Shown in pieces: positions 32,495-46,100 of a stretch of 64,000 nt of DNA. This DNA comes from Costus lasius. Its lineage: Eukaryota > Streptophyta > Magnoliopsida > Zingiberales > Costaceae. The notes beneath the pieces are model-generated. The model saw nothing but the letters and a program-made list of their open reading frames with translations. It was not told the DNA's origin and made no database searches. Position 1 is the stretch's first letter. Every line of letters begins with the position of its first letter. The stretch is taken from NCBI GenBank assembly GCA_027563935.2, contig JANVAS020000231.1, positions 18,184,001 to 18,248,000 on the forward strand, read 5' to 3'. Position numbers and translations under genes: made by a program.

Positions 32495-35400
32495 TGTAAC
32501 ATCCCGTTATCTTAACCCCAAACAAATGGCACAATTCATGAAGAATACAGGATGTTTCATATAAGATCGATTCATATGCTAGGTAAAACCGAGTTCAAGA
32601 AAACACGATCTGAAAATTTCCACAAACCCATACATAAATATACACAACACAAATCTCATAAATTACATAAGGGTACCTGCCACCACGCAATCCTTGCACT
32701 AGACATATGCAAGGCAACAGTTATATCAAATCCGATGACATAAATACAATTCGATTCGAAATTCAAAGCAAAGCCACAAAGTCGATTTTTATAAACTTAT
32801 ACCAAACACCGAAACCAGGCTGGAGCCCGCGGTGACACAAAAATTCAAACTCATTAACAGCCACAATCTGGCATCATAGGTTCACATAGATTCACATAGT
32901 TCACATCATTCATATAGTTCATATAACTCATATAGTTCGGCAGCATATGTTCACATAATTCATATATTAAGGCCACAACCGGCATCATAAGTTCGTTAAG
33001 CATAAATCACAATATCCATATAATGCTAACTGCGCCCCTGCTCTACACCTGAAAATAATGAGGGGTGAGCTACACAGCCCAGTGAGTGGATAGTCTAAAT
33101 CGACCATCCAGAACATACATTCAAAAATATAGGCAGATTATTTTAAAAATCTTTAACAGGAACATTATGTCAACATATAACAAAATAAAGAAACAGAAGT
33201 CATATAGACAGTCAGATGTACACACTAGCATATAACAAACTCAGGTTCTAGAGTTTTACTCTAAACCAATTAAACACATATATTCTAAACCAACTAAACA
33301 CACCATACTTAATTAACCTAGTTGTCCAGCATAATCAGTAGTGACCAATATGGTCTAACCCGGCTTGGCCAAAGCACTGGGAGCTGCAAAATCTCGTGCA
33401 ACACATAAACATGGATAGTGAGTAGAATCAAGAGGTGGCCCCCGCCAGGTCACGACGTGGCACTTTGCTCTATCACCCCATAACACATCGATGGATTGTG
33501 TGTAGATTCAAGAGGTGGCCCCCGTCAGGTCATGACGTGGCACTTTGCTCTACGACACCCCATATCACAAAATGAGAGTGATGACATCAAGAGGTGGCCC
33601 CTGTCTGATCAAGACATGGCACTTTGCGTCTTATATCACCCCATAACATAAAAGAGTAATGACATCAAGAGGTGGCCCCTGTCCGACCAAGACATGGCAC
33701 TTTGCATCAAAACCCGTTCTCCCAAAAGGTTCCTACTGGACAACAGACATATCTTATTTCATATTTCACAAAGGTGGACTCCTAAGTGTCAACTAGACTC
33801 TAGGATAGTCATCACAAAATCATATCGGGCAGGCTGAACATCAACCCCCATCACAATAATCATAATAGGCAGGCTGAACATCAACCTCCTCACATATCAA
33901 ATACAGGGCTGAAATTCAAACCCTTAACATATCACATAAGGACTATCCAATGAGTACCCGGTTACACTTAGCCATAGTCCTAACCATCACATATCACATA
34001 ATATCCGAATTCACATAACCACATAATTTTCATAAGTCACATAACCACATAATATTCCAAATTCACATAACCCGTTACATAACACATATTATTCCAAATT
34101 CACATCACCTATCACATAACACATATTATTCCAAAAATCTCATAACATATCACATAATATTTCATATTCAAATAGTGTAGTCCTTAGATTTCATGCTAAT
34201 TAGTTCAGTCAAAACTTGCTATGTTATCACTCACATTTCTCAAACAATTTCTCAACATAGTCCTAAGTATATAACCATATACTTATAAAATCAACTTAAA
34301 ATTTTCAAACAATTTCTCAAACAATTTCTCAAACAACTACCACATACATGTTAACTAAAAACATCAAATTCGGCTTCCATACATATTATCAAGATTTCGG
34401 TTTAACTACAATTAACAAGGTTTCGGTTTTCATACATGCTACAAAAATCATTGATTTAATGTTACCAAAATTGATTTCGGTTTAACTATAATTAATAAGA
34501 ATTTCATACTCAAAATTCAATGATTTAATGCTACCAAAATTCCTACAAAAATACCTTAAATTTCATACAAATTTTCGGTTAAATAATCATCATATAATCA
34601 CCATTGAAAAATTCGGTTTTCATGATATAATCAACTTTACAAAATTCGGTTTTCATGATATAATCAACTTTACAAAATTCGGTTTTCATCATGGTGAAGT
34701 CTTGAATTTCGGTTTTAGCATGGTAAGATTTCCAACAAGCAAATATATCATCTAACACATCAATTAACACAAACAAATAGATAGAAATCGATTAGACACC
34801 CCACTCACCTCTTAACCGTGAATACCAAGGTGAAAACTCTCCAAAAACAATTCGTCTAAGGCTTGAAGTTCTACCAAGAATCGCCACCAAAGGAAGGAAA
34901 CACCTCCAACACCAAAGACTCCAAGAGAGAAGGAAGATGAAGAAGAAGATCGCCCAAGGTTTCAAGAATCGCCAACTCTTCAAGCCGCCACCTTAATTTT
35001 TCTCCAAGCTAAAGAAAAACGCCAAAATCTCCACCCTAGCCGATATTACCACTTAAACTTTGGGTTTTTAAATTTTAAACTCATTAATCAATTAATTCAA
35101 ATAGGGTTTAACCCATTTAACTAATAATTTCGAATTTTAAATCTAATTATTGCAAACCCAATAACCCATGGTTTAAGTGAAAATCCAATATGAATTTAAA
35201 TTAACATCCAATTAATTAATTCACTTAAGCGCAAATCCAATAAGGATTTAATTAATATCCAATAAGGTCTAATTAACCAATAAGGTCTAATTAATTAACT
35301 AATAATTTACAACCCATAAATCCTAATTAATTTATCATGAACAACCAATGATAATTTATCATAAATTAACAACCAATAATCAAATAAATAATCTCTAATT

Positions 35401-35537
35401 AATTTACAATAAATTAACAACCAAAAATCTCTAGTTAATTAACTATTAACAACCAATACATAGAAAAATATCACAGTCAATAATTTTATTTAAATCCAAA
35501 TAATGCTTACCAGGACTTAAGATCCTTGGATCTTACA
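32495..35537 (-). mobile_element. GypE solo LTR (E2), inserted in G2 pol
   Basis: A complete 3,043-bp GypE LTR in minus orientation (plus strand from tgtaacatcccg to ggatcttaca), with no internal region and a perfect TCTTC TSD. This is the expected product of recombination between the two LTRs of a former full element. The tandem block is at 33427-33720. The region 35040-35520 is very AT-rich with repeated ccaataaggtctaattaa-like words. No gene is present. Confidence 0.95.
33427..33720 (-). repeat. Four tandem units of about 79 bp in E2
   Basis: Reverse orientation of the block at 5483-5780: caagaggtggccccYgYc...gacRtggcactttg repeated four times. Confidence 0.85.
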
Positions 35538-35542
35538 TCTTC
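35538..35542 (+). repeat. TSD of E2, right copy (TCTTC)
   Basis: Matches 32490-32494; the G2 coding sequence resumes at 35543. Confidence 0.92.
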
Positions 35543-38425
35543 TCTGATGATTTATCTGGGTTACCACCCAGCAGAGAAGTTGAGTTTGGTATCGAGTTGT
35601 TGCCAGGCACGGCACCGATATCTAAAGCTCCTTACAGGATGGCAACTTCAGAACTGACAGAGCTGAAAAAGCAACTGGAAGAATTATTAGAGAAGGGGTA
35701 TATTCGACCCAGTGTTTCTCCATGGGGAGCACCTGTGTTATTTGTGAAGAAGAAGGATGGTACTTTGCGCATGTGCATCGATTACCGTCAACTCAATCAA
35801 GTGACTGTTAGGAATAAGTACCCATTACCCCGTATTGATGATCTCTTTGATCAGTTGCAGGGTGCTACTGTATTCTCTAAAATTGACCTGAGGTCTGGCT
35901 ATCATCAGTTGAGAGTTCAGGAGGAGGATGTACCTAAAACTGCATTCAGGACCAGGTATGGGCACTATGAGTTTCTTGTTATGCCTTTTGGACTGACAAA
36001 TGCCCCTGCAGTGTTTATGGATCTGATGAACAGAGTATTTCATGAACTTCTGGACAAATGTGTGGTCGTCTTCATAGATGATATTCTGATCTACTCCAAG
36101 AATGCGCAAGATCACACTCAGGATTTGCGCAAGGTGCTGGAGATTCTGCGGCTGAAGCAGCTGTATGCTAAGGCCAGCAAATGTGAGTTCTGGTTACATC
36201 AGATTGGCTTTCTGGGACACATTATTTCTGGCCAGGGTGTGTCTGTGGATCCAGTGAAGGTGGAGGCCATTCTTCACTGGGGAAGACCAACTACAACGAC
36301 TGAGGTCAGAAGTTTTCTGGGCTTAGCTGGATACTACCGCCGTTTTGTGGAGGGTTTTTCCAAGCTAGCTGGTCCTCTGACTAAGCTAACTAGAAAGAAT
36401 TTGAAGTTTGAGTGGTCTGATGATTGTGAGTTTAGTTTTCAAGAACTGAAAAGGAGACTGACCAGTGCTCCTATCCTCATCATTCCCTGTGATGGAGAGA
36501 AGTTCACTGTGTACACTGATGCCTCTGGTAAGGGTCTGGGTGCTGTACTGATGCAGCAAGGAAAGGTATTTGCTTATGCTTCAAGGCAACTCAAAGACTA
36601 TGAGGTAAACTACCCCACTCATGATCTGGAGTTGGCAGTTGTAGTTTTTGCCTTGAAGATCTGGAGGCACTATCTATTTGGACAGACATTTGAATTGTTT
36701 ACAGATCACCAGAGCTTGAAGTATATCTTCACTCAGAAAGAGCTGAATATGAGACAGAGGCGATGGCTTGAATTGATAAAGGATTATGACTTCACCATCC
36801 AATATCAGTCTGGTAAAGCCAATGTGGTGGCTGATGCTCTTAGTCGGTATCCTGTGACTCAGATAGCTGCACTGCGAGTCCAGGAGTGGCGATTATTGCA
36901 GGAGTTCAGTGACATACATCTGAGTGTGACTCCGGGTGAGAGAGGCGGTCTTCTAGCTTCTCTCAGGGTTCAGTCAGACTTACTGCAGAGACAGAGATCA
37001 GGGCAGCAGTCAGATCCGGATATTCTACGGTGGAAAGAGAGGTCGGAGCAAGGCTGTGTTGAGAATTTCAGTATGTCGGATGATGGTCTCCTCAGATTCC
37101 GTGGAAGGGTCTGTGTTCCTGAGGACCCTGAGTTGAGAAATGAAATTCTTAAGGAAAGCCATTGCACTAAGTATACCGTTCATCCTGGTAGTACCAAGAT
37201 GTATCAGGATCTGAAAAAGACTTTCTGGTGGCATGGTATGAAGAAGGATGTGCATTTGTTTGTGTCCAGATGTTTGACTTGCCAAACCGTGAAGGCTGAG
37301 CATCAGAGGCCGGGCAGTTTGATGCAGTCTCTCCCTATTCCTCAGTGGAAGTGGGAGCATATCAGTATGGACTTTGTGTGTGGACTGCCCAATACCATAA
37401 GGAATCATGATGCCGTATGGGTGATTGTGGACAGACTCACGAAGTCAGCTCACTTCTTACCGATCAAAATGACTTACAGTTTGGATCGGTTAGCAAAACT
37501 GTACATCGATGAGATTGTCAGATTGCATGGAGTTCCCTTGGACATTGTCTCTGACCGTGATCCTCGATTTCTGTCCAGGTTTTGGAAGAAATTACAGGAA
37601 GATTTGGGAACTAATCTGAGTTTCAGCACTGCATATCATCCTCAATCTGATGGTCAGACAGAGAGGACTATTCAGACACTTGAGGATCTTCTGAGATCTT
37701 ATGTGGTTGACTGGTCTGTTGAGTGGGATCTGGACTTATCACTGATAGAGTTCACCTACAACAATAGCTTTCACTCTAGCATACAGATGGCTCCGTATGA
37801 GGCCCTATATGGGAGGAAATGCAGAACACCAATATGCTGGGAGGAAACTGGGGACAGAACAGTGCTAAGGTCTGATGCTGTTCAGGAAGCCACTGAGAAG
37901 ATTAGAGAAATTCAGAGAAAGATGAAGATTGCTCAGGATAGACAGAAGAGTTATGCTGATGTGAGGTGGCGTCCTCTTGAGTTTTTGGTGGGAGAGCATG
38001 TTTTCCTAAAGGTCTCACCTATGAAAGGGGTGATGAGATTTGGGAAGAGGGGAAAATTGAGTCCCAGGTACATTGGTCCCTTTGATATCATTGAGAGGGT
38101 TGGACCTGTGGCATACCGACTTGCTCTGCCCCCATCACTGGAACACCTCCATAATGTGTTCCATGTATCTGCACTCAGAAAATATTGTTCTGATCCTTCT
38201 CATGTTCTAGAGTTAGAACCTCTTCAGCTTGAAGAGAACATGACTTTTGTGGTGAAACCTCTCAGAATTGAAGATAGAAAAGAGAAGGTGCTGAGAAATA
38301 AGGTTATTCCACTTGTGAAAGTCATCTGGGGAAATCAGTCTGTTGAAGAAGCCTCTTAGGAGGTTGAAGCAGATATGAGAAAGGAGCATCCTCACCTGTT
38401 CAGTGACGGGCTTGGTCAGCTTTAG
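35543..38425 (+). pseudogene. GypG pol: RT, RNase H, integrase and broken chromodomain (G2)
   Basis: Continues the frame left at 32494. RT has [11 protein letters not shown] and FIDDILIYS. RNase H has VYTDASGKG and LFTDHQSL. Integrase has its HHCC finger ([11 protein letters not shown]) and core ([20 protein letters not shown]). The long stretch to 38356 is open. A TAG at 38357-38359 falls in the chromodomain ([12 protein letters not shown] then stop) where the E3 copy has ATW. The frame then continues to a second stop at 38423-38425. The chromodomain is thought to guide integration to heterochromatin in chromoviruses. With gag gone and the gene split by E2, G2 cannot act alone. Confidence 0.9.
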
Positions 38426-38440
38426 AGGACTAAAGCTCTA

Positions 38441-38454
38441 TAAGGGGGGGAGGA
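38441..38454 (+). other. Polypurine tract of G2
   Basis: taaggggggg aggat immediately precedes the LTR start tgtaacgccc. Confidence 0.88.
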
Positions 38455-39297
38455 TGTAACGCCCTCGAGTTTCTGAATTACGATTTAAGGTTAGAAATTC
38501 TATTTCTGTATTTTTATCTGTTAAAGTTTTGGGATTTTTGCCTAATTGTAGGACTTTTTCCTACAGGGCAAAAATAATTATTTTGGTTGGGGCTTCGAAC
38601 CCTCAACCTTGACTCTTTGCTCCTGGAATTTTTCCACCATGGTGGCGCATATTTCTGTGTTATTGGAGTGGCGCATGGTGGTTAAGCCCAGGTGAGCCCT
38701 TAAAACCGATTTTCACTTAAGTTAACTGGGTTATTGGATCTTGGATCCGTTTGGAGTGGGAGAAAAAGAGAAATATCGTGAGAGCTCCTCTCCCTCACGA
38801 TTTTTGTTGTTTTCTTGCCCTAGCCGCCTGTGGTTGTCGCCCCTTACTGTGTTTGGCGCCTCCTGCAAATTTCTGACGCTGGTGGTGGCAGACTGGTGGT
38901 GGACGAAGTTCCTGGAGATCCCTGACCCTCTGTTGTGGCATTTTTTTTTCTGTGGGCGATTTTCGGTGAGTAATTCGATCCTAAGGAGTCTAATCCTATT
39001 TGCAATAATTATCTGTATGAACCAAAAATCTACAAGTAGATCATGTGTTTTTCTATTCTATAGGTCGGATCTGAATATGCATGATGATTCAGAAATTTTG
39101 TCTTGCTGAAAATTGTAGTCGCCAATCTGACCTTACTGTGCTTTAACCTCAATATCTCATGATCTATAGATCCAAATCACACGAAACAAATTTTGTATGA
39201 AACTAGATTCGCTCAGCTTTGATTCTTATGTAATATCGACCACATCTGAACTATATTCGTGTTGCAATCGGCATTGTTATATAACTTACGAAATCTG

Positions 39298-39680
39298 TTT
39301 TCTAAAAATCTAGAATCTTGACCCTTTTGTGTTCGAACTCTCGTATCTCCCTAGGTATAGCTCAAAATCCTGTGAAACCAGTTTTATTAGACCGTAGGCT
39401 TGTAGAGCTTCATTTTGACTCCCATAACGCCTATTTTCGATTAGTTATTGGATCTGAAATATATGTCGTAATTCTGATATATGAATCTGTTTTCTTGAAA
39501 TCTGAAATTCTGACCCACCTATGTTCGAACCCTTATATCTTACTGCCTACAATTCAAAATTTTGCGAAACCAGTTTTATTGGAAACTAGATTCAGAGAGC
39601 TTCATTTTGAATATAATATTGACTAGCTTTGGTTCGAAATTGGACCAAAAATATATGTTGCAATCTGACAATATAAATCT
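39298..39680 (+). repeat. Two diverged units of about 190 bp (G2 3' LTR)
   Basis: gttttctaaaaatctagaatcttgacc at 39298 and gttttcttgaaatctgaaattctgacc at 39488, each followed by gttcgaac...tatct and aaccagttttatt segments. Homologous to 24366-24940. Confidence 0.7.
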
Positions 39681-40496
39681 GCTATGTTTTGGTTAGACGA
39701 ATATTCCATTGTGAGAAAAATTTAGCCTGTATGGTTTAATCTCTTAAATTGTGGTCTGTAGTTCTTCTAAAATTTATTTGCTTGATGAGAAATTTTAGAG
39801 AAAACAAAATTGGGGATTTAACTAAGAACTTAGGAATTTTCGAAAATCATGGTTCGAGCCAATTTTGGGGCTTTTGTCAATTTTCTTCACGAACGTGTAA
39901 TTAAAATTATCTGTAGTGGTGGACTGAAATTATTTACATGAAATTTGTACGTTCTGTTAAGGTTCTGAAACTGGCGCCCCTTACAGTAATTTTATAGCTC
40001 ACGGTTTTAGGAATTTTGAGGAAATTATTTCATGAATAGTTTCTGTTCTATGTTTAATTGTTTGTTATGTGAATATTTTCTGTTCTGTTTATATGTTGTG
40101 AATTTTCTGAAAACTTTGAATGTGTTATAACCTTTGTGAGAACATAGACTGGTCTGACATGAATTAAGGATAGTTGCATGAAATCTAAGGAATTCACTCA
40201 TATATTACTTCTGGTTGATGGTAAAAATTATGAAGTGTGTTCAGCTTTGATTTTCTGCAAATTGTAATTTGTTAAGGACTGGATATTGGGGTGTGTCATT
40301 TTCTGGTTTGTCAGACTTTGGGCATGATGTAAGAATTAAGTAGTGGTTGGTCCTACTCCTCCGTTTCAGTATAATATGTTCTGTAAAATTATGCCCTAGT
40401 GTAGCACTCTTCTGTGTTCTTACCCTCCTTCTGTGGCGCTGTAATGGTGCTGATAGTCTACTACGACCCTTGAGACACTATTTCTGTTCCGTTATA

Positions 40497-40950
40497 GGTA
40501 TTGGAGGCCAGAGTGCCACGTCCTGACAGGACGGGGGCCACCCACTGATACCTCCTCTACCATTCTGTTCTGGGTATTGGAGACCAGAGTGCCACGTCCT
40601 GACAAGACAGGGGCCACCCACTGATACCTCCTCTACCATTCTGTTCTGGGTATTGGAGACCAGAGTGCCACGTCCTGACAAGACGGGGGCCACCCACTGA
40701 TACCTCCTCTACCATTCTGTTCTGGGTATTGGAGACCAGAGTGCCACGTCCTGACAAGACGGGGGCCACCCACTGATACCTCCTCTACCATTCTGTTCTG
40801 GGTATTGGAGACCAGAGTGCCACGTCCTGACAAGACGGGGGCCACCCACTGATACCTCCTCTACCATTCTGTTCTGGGTTTTGGAGGCCAGAGTGCCACG
40901 TCCTGACAAGACGGGGGCCACCCACTGATACCTCCTCTACCATTCTGTTT
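40497..40950 (+). repeat. Six tandem units of 76 bp (G2 3' LTR)
   Basis: Units start at 40497, 40573, 40649, 40725, 40801 and 40877 and are nearly identical. Each carries gtgccacgtcctgacaagac then gggggccacccactgatacctcctctacc. The two halves form an imperfect dyad (GTG-CC-GTC against GAC-GGGG-CAC). Open frames staggered by 76 bases on the minus strand are a by-product, not genes. Confidence 0.92.
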
Positions 40951-41939
40951 CTGATATGCATGCATGTCTCGTCCTCGGCAGAGGTGTGCTCAGACCTTCT
41001 GTGGCCTTTCTGTTTCCGATGTAGACTATTCGTTTGGATTCTGAAAATTCTGATTTTCTGTCTGTCAGTTCTGATTTCTGTAGTTCTGTTTCGATCTGTA
41101 TTATAGATGTGTTAGGCAGTGTGTTTAGTAGGGAGGGGTTGGTATACTTATATCCTACTTCATGCTTGATGCCTAATGTTATAAGTATCTGTATTTGATT
41201 ATGTTTTGTTTCTGATATGAGTGTGCATGTTAAGTTGATTTATCTTATCTGTTACAAAAATGTATTTCAACTTATGCATGATATTTTTGATGTGTACTAT
41301 GGATGGCTTTTAGTGTCTTTTACTCACTGAGCTTTTTAGCTCACCCCCATTGTTTAAATATTTTCAGGTGAGACATTGGGACAGTGATCGCTACAGCTAA
41401 TTCACGAATTTACTATGATGCTAATGTTTTATTTAACTTCTAAGAGTTGTCTTCTAAAAAATCTGTCAGGCCTGCGTGCCTAACTTAATTATATGATACG
41501 TTTTATCTCCTGAGGGCTTATGCCTGTTTTCAGGATATTATATTATAGTTGTCTCGTTTTAATTGTTAGATACGAGTTTTGGATTCGTGAGATTTGAAAT
41601 TATTCTTATTCTGAAATGTCCGATTTGAGAGTTATTGTTCTTATTCCGCAATATATCTGAATTTGTGTTTTCCACATATGTGTAGTGTGGACATCTGTTT
41701 TATTCCAGGATATGCGTGTCTGTGCAGCAGTAAATTATTATACTTGCTATCGGATTTTCTGGATTTCCGGATTTCTATTTCCTAGTAAATCGATCCTATT
41801 CAGTTCTGTGCGGTTTTCAGTTCCGTAGTAATGTCCTTCGATGCCGCTTTCTTCTTGTGATTTAATGGAAGAGTAAAAATTTTTGAAACCCCGTATTTTA
41901 CTTGTATGCGTGTGGGGTGTGATTCTGAGGGATGTTACA
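40877..41939 (+). repeat. Third copy of the sequence forming the G2 palindrome arms
   Basis: This segment matches 31000-32070 in the same orientation and 29746-30855 in reverse. It is the intact source-type copy against which the palindrome can be read. Confidence 0.85.
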
Positions 41940-41944
41940 GCCTA
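41940..41944 (+). repeat. TSD of G2, right copy (GCCTA)
   Basis: Matches 29741-29745; the CopB LTR continues (ggggagaagatttg) exactly as in B1. Confidence 0.92.
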
Positions 41945-43108
41945 GGGGAGAAGATTTGTCCCCATTATACCCTTTTAGCCTTTCTTCTCTTCATGACAAC
42001 TTATTATTGGGCCTCATTGGATAATGAGCTAGCCCAAACTCCATTACATGGGTTGATTAAGCACTTGGATCCAATCCAATGCAATCCTAATTCAAATGTG
42101 ACCAACCATGGTCAAATACGGGTCAACCTGCCAAAAATGAAGTTTGGCTCCAATAAAATTCTTCCATCTCATCAGGCCCATTGGCGCTGATGAAATGTCC
42201 CAATTAGATCCGAGTTATCCAATAACTCGATCATAAGGCTTCCCGATCAATACGAGAACTCAAGTATCAAGGTGTGTGACCCTGTCGGTTCCTCTGACGC
42301 TGGCAGTGCTGACCAAAGGTCATCACAAGCAGTGAGTGGCACCCAGCAGTGCATCACTGCTACCCAGGTCATTGGAATGGATATCGACATCGACATCCCC
42401 ATCATCGCAACTAGGTACAGATGCATTACAGTCTCTTTGCCGGACTGATATCCGATTGGACAAGTGTGTCACCACTTGTTTTCAGCCAATCACATGGCTA
42501 TGACTAAAACAGGTTCTCACCTGGGTATGGCCATACACTCTCAGTCATAGAACCATAAAAGGAGCTCCATGGATATCATACTTCCCTATGGAAGGGGCAA
42601 ATCCTATGTCTGTCCATTGATCTTCTCATATGGGTCATGACATGCTCAATAACAACCGTTATGACCTCCCAGCTACGGCAAAGTGTTAGGTTGTATCAAA
42701 GCAAGTCTCTAACCATGTAGAATGATCAATGACCTCAAGTCAAGGGATCAATGCATCTCCTGTCACTTTTGAGGATAACTCATGACACCAAGTCATAGCC
42801 TCATAGCGGGTCTATCCAGTATATCCTCCAATGATATACCCATGTGTCCGCGTTAGCACCACGTGCCTAACCAGCCCACATACCAGTCTCACAAGTACCA
42901 GAGCTATCTCATATCCACTCAGGTACATCGACTGGGGACAATTGTTTGAGCATAGATCCAATCTGTCTCTAGGGACATTATCATGTAAGTACACAATCGC
43001 AGGTGTAGACAAACAATGATAATGACAATGCCAGAATGATATATAAATATCAATGTCAAGTAGTACATAAGTTGACCAAAACTAGGTCCTAGGGCATATA
43101 CACCAACA
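41945..43108 (-). mobile_element. CopB 3' LTR of B2, right segment
   Basis: Matches 26154-27304 of B1 with scattered differences and ends catatacaccaaca. With 28956-29745 it gives an LTR of about 1,954 bp. The polypurine tract (agtgggagat in element sense) follows. Confidence 0.9.
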
Positions 43109-43129
43109 ATCTCCCACTTGCACTAAGAC

Positions 43130-46100
43130 CTAGAAGTTGAGGAATCTCAACCCCATATCTCTAGCGTGACCATCATGCTTCTGCTGCGTCAAAGCCTTGG
43201 TCAATGGGTCTGCCAGATTGTTCTCTATGTCTACTCTGCTAATCTTGACATCACCTCTGTCAATGATCTCTCTGATCAGGTGAAATCCTCTGAGTATGTG
43301 TTTGGATCTTGGATGAGACCATGGTTCCTTGGCTTGTGCAATTGCTCCATTATTGTCACAGTAGAGTTCAATGGGATCCATTGCACTAGGTACCACCTAA
43401 AGATCACATAAGAACTTCCTTATCCAAACAGCTTCCTTGACTGCCTTAGAAGCAGCCACATACTCAGCTTCGGTTGTAGAATCTTCTATGGTGGATTGCT
43501 TGAAGCTCTTCCAACATACAGCGCCTCCATTTATCTTGAACACATAGCCGGCCTGCGATCTAAAGTCGTCAGGGTCAGACTGGAATGATGCATCAGTATA
43601 GCCCTGCATACTGAGCTCTTCCTGTCCCCCATAGACCAAGAACAGATCCTTAGTTCTTCTCAGATACTTTAGGATGTTCTTTACAGCCACCCAGTGCTGC
43701 AGACCTGGATTGGATTGGTATCGGCTGGTTATGCTCACAGCATATGCCACATCTGGTCTAGTACACAACATTGCATACATGATCGATCCTACTGCCGAAG
43801 CATAAGGAATTCGACTCATATCATCCCTCTCAGCCTGTGTTATTGGACACTGGCTCTTTGAGAGAGTAAGGCCATGTCTCACTGGAAGGTATCCTTTCTT
43901 GGATTGCTCCATGTAGAGCCTCTCCAGCACCTTATCAATGTAAGTACTCTAACTAAGGGCTAGAAGCCTCTTGGATCTATCCCGGTAGATCCTTACGCCT
44001 AGAATATAGGCGGCCTCCCCTAAGTCTTTCATCTCGAAACACTTCCCCAACCATGTCTTGACAGCTTGAAGACTAGGGATGTCGTTTTCGATGAGCAGTA
44101 TGTCATCAACATACAAGACCAAAAAAATCACCAAGCTCGCACTGAATTTTCTGTATACACAGGCGTCATCTTCGCTTTTGATAAAGCCATAATCTCTCAC
44201 GGCTTCATCAAATCGAAGATTCCAACTTTAAGATGCTTGCTTCAATCCGTAAATGGACCTCTTTAGCCTGCAGACCTTATTAGCCTCTGCAGGATGGATG
44301 AAGCCATCAAGTTGTGACATATACACATCCTCAGTCAGCTTCCCGTTAAGGAACGCTATCTTCACATCCATCTGCCATATCTCATAGTCATGATATGCAG
44401 CTATAGCAAGCAGAATCCGAATGGATTTAATCATGGCAACTGGCGAGAAGGTTTCATCATAGTCCACCCCGTGGACTTGTTTAAATCCTTTAGCCACTAG
44501 TCTACCCTTATAGGTAACTATTTTTCCATCCATGTCTGTCTTCCTCTTGAAGACCCATTTACACCCTATGGGTTTTACCCCATCAGGCAGCTCAACCAAA
44601 TCCCAGACTTGGTTAGCCGACATGGAATCCATTTCGGATCGCATGGCGTCAAGCAATTTCTCGGAGTCCGGTCAACTGACCGCCTCATCATAGGTTCTGG
44701 GTTCATCCTCAATGATGAAGATCCCATCGTGTTGGGTCGGTAGCGACCCATACCTTTCAGGTGCACGATGAATTCTCCTAGACCTACGCGGGACCTGTGT
44801 CTGAGCCTCAGGTTGCCTAGCAACTGGTGTAGGTGGCTCAGATTCCATCTCTTTGTCTTGTGCTTGCACTTGGACCTCATCCAAGTCAAACTTCCTCCCA
44901 CTAACTTCTTTCATAACAAATTCTTTCTCTAGAAAGACAGCACCCCGAGCAACAAAAACTTTGTTCTCGATTGGGACATAGAAGTAGTATCCTTTAGTTT
45001 CCTTAGGATACCCCACAAACACACACTTATCAGATCTAGGTTCTAGCTTGCTAGAATCCTAACGTTTGACATAAGCCTAACATCCCCAGATCCTGATAAA
45101 CGCGAGATTAGGGCGTCTCCCACTCCACATCTCGTATGGTATTTTGGAGACACTCTTAGATGGAACATTATTCAGTATCAGAGAAGCTGTTTCTAGTGCA
45201 TGCCCCCAGAATGATGAAGGTAGAGTTGCATGACTCATCATGGATCGAACCATATCTAATAAGGTTCGATTTCTCCTTTCAGACACACCATTCCATTGCG
45301 GTGTTCTAGGAGGAGTGAGTTGGGATATGATCCCACACTCTCTCAGATAGTCAAAGAACTCACCGCTCAGGTATTCTCTACCTCGATCTGATCGAAGAGC
45401 TTTAATGGATCTTCCAAGCTGGTTCTCTACTTCATTCTTGAACTCCTTGAATTTCTCAAAGGATTCAGATTGATGTCTCATTAAGTAGACATAGCCATAC
45501 CTACTGAAGTCATCAATGAAGGTAATGAAGTAGTTGTACCCTCCTCTGGCTTGTTTATTGAAGGGCCCACACACATCAGTATGTATGAGATCTAATAAAC
45601 CTTCTGCCCTCTCACCAATCTTGGTGAAGGGCGCCTTTGTCATTTTCCCTAACAAACAAGGTTCACAAGTATCAAATTCCTCCAAGGAACTTAAATCTAA
45701 CAATCCATTTGCATGGAGTTGTTGGATGCGATTCTTGTTTATATGGGCTAATCGACATTGCCATAGGAAAGCACCAACTGAACCACTCAGTTTGGTCCTT
45801 TTATTGCTTATGTTACAAATAGAACTTTCCATATCAAAGATATATAGACCATTGCACAAAGTACCCTTCCCATAGAACATATTTGCAAATGAAAAAGAAC
45901 AGGAGTTCTTATTTATTTTAAATTTAAATCCTTTTCTTGCTAAGCAAGGAATGGATACAATGTTCTTTGTAAGTGAAGGTACACAAAAGCAATTATCAAG
46001 TTCTAATTGAAGTCCAGAAGGCAAGGAGAGAGTCAAAACGCCTACAGCAACAGCAGCAACCTGTGCCCCGTTTCCTACGCGTAGGTCAATCTCTCCAAGC

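Larger units (their letters stand above)
29746..41939 (+). mobile_element. GypG retrotransposon G2 with a palindromic 5' end
   Basis: A plus-strand gypsy chromovirus inserted in the 3' LTR of B2. The order is: palindromic 5' LTR (29746-32070), primer site, protease remnant, solo GypE LTR, RT-RNase H-integrase, polypurine tract, 3' LTR of 3,485 bp. Gag is absent. Both outer ends carry the U5-type terminus (tgtaacatccctcag, and its reverse complement on the right), and the GCCTA TSD is perfect. Confidence 0.9.
38455..41939 (+). mobile_element. GypG 3' LTR of G2
   Basis: 3,485 bp, tgtaacgccctcgag to gggatgttaca. The part from about 40877 to the end corresponds to the arms of the palindromic 5' LTR. 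It includes the 190-bp repeats (39298-39680) and six 76-bp units (40497-40950). No coding region is supported; the 122-codon open frame at 38741 has no recognisable domain. Confidence 0.92.

Noticed and set aside
38741..39109. 122-codon open frame in the G2 LTR
   Set aside because: Contains no recognisable domain and lies in LTR sequence also present, with stops, in the related LTR.
40497..40950. Regular 76-bp direct repeats as a possible CRISPR array
   Set aside because: Whole units are near-identical with no unique spacers, there are no cas genes, and they lie inside a plant LTR.
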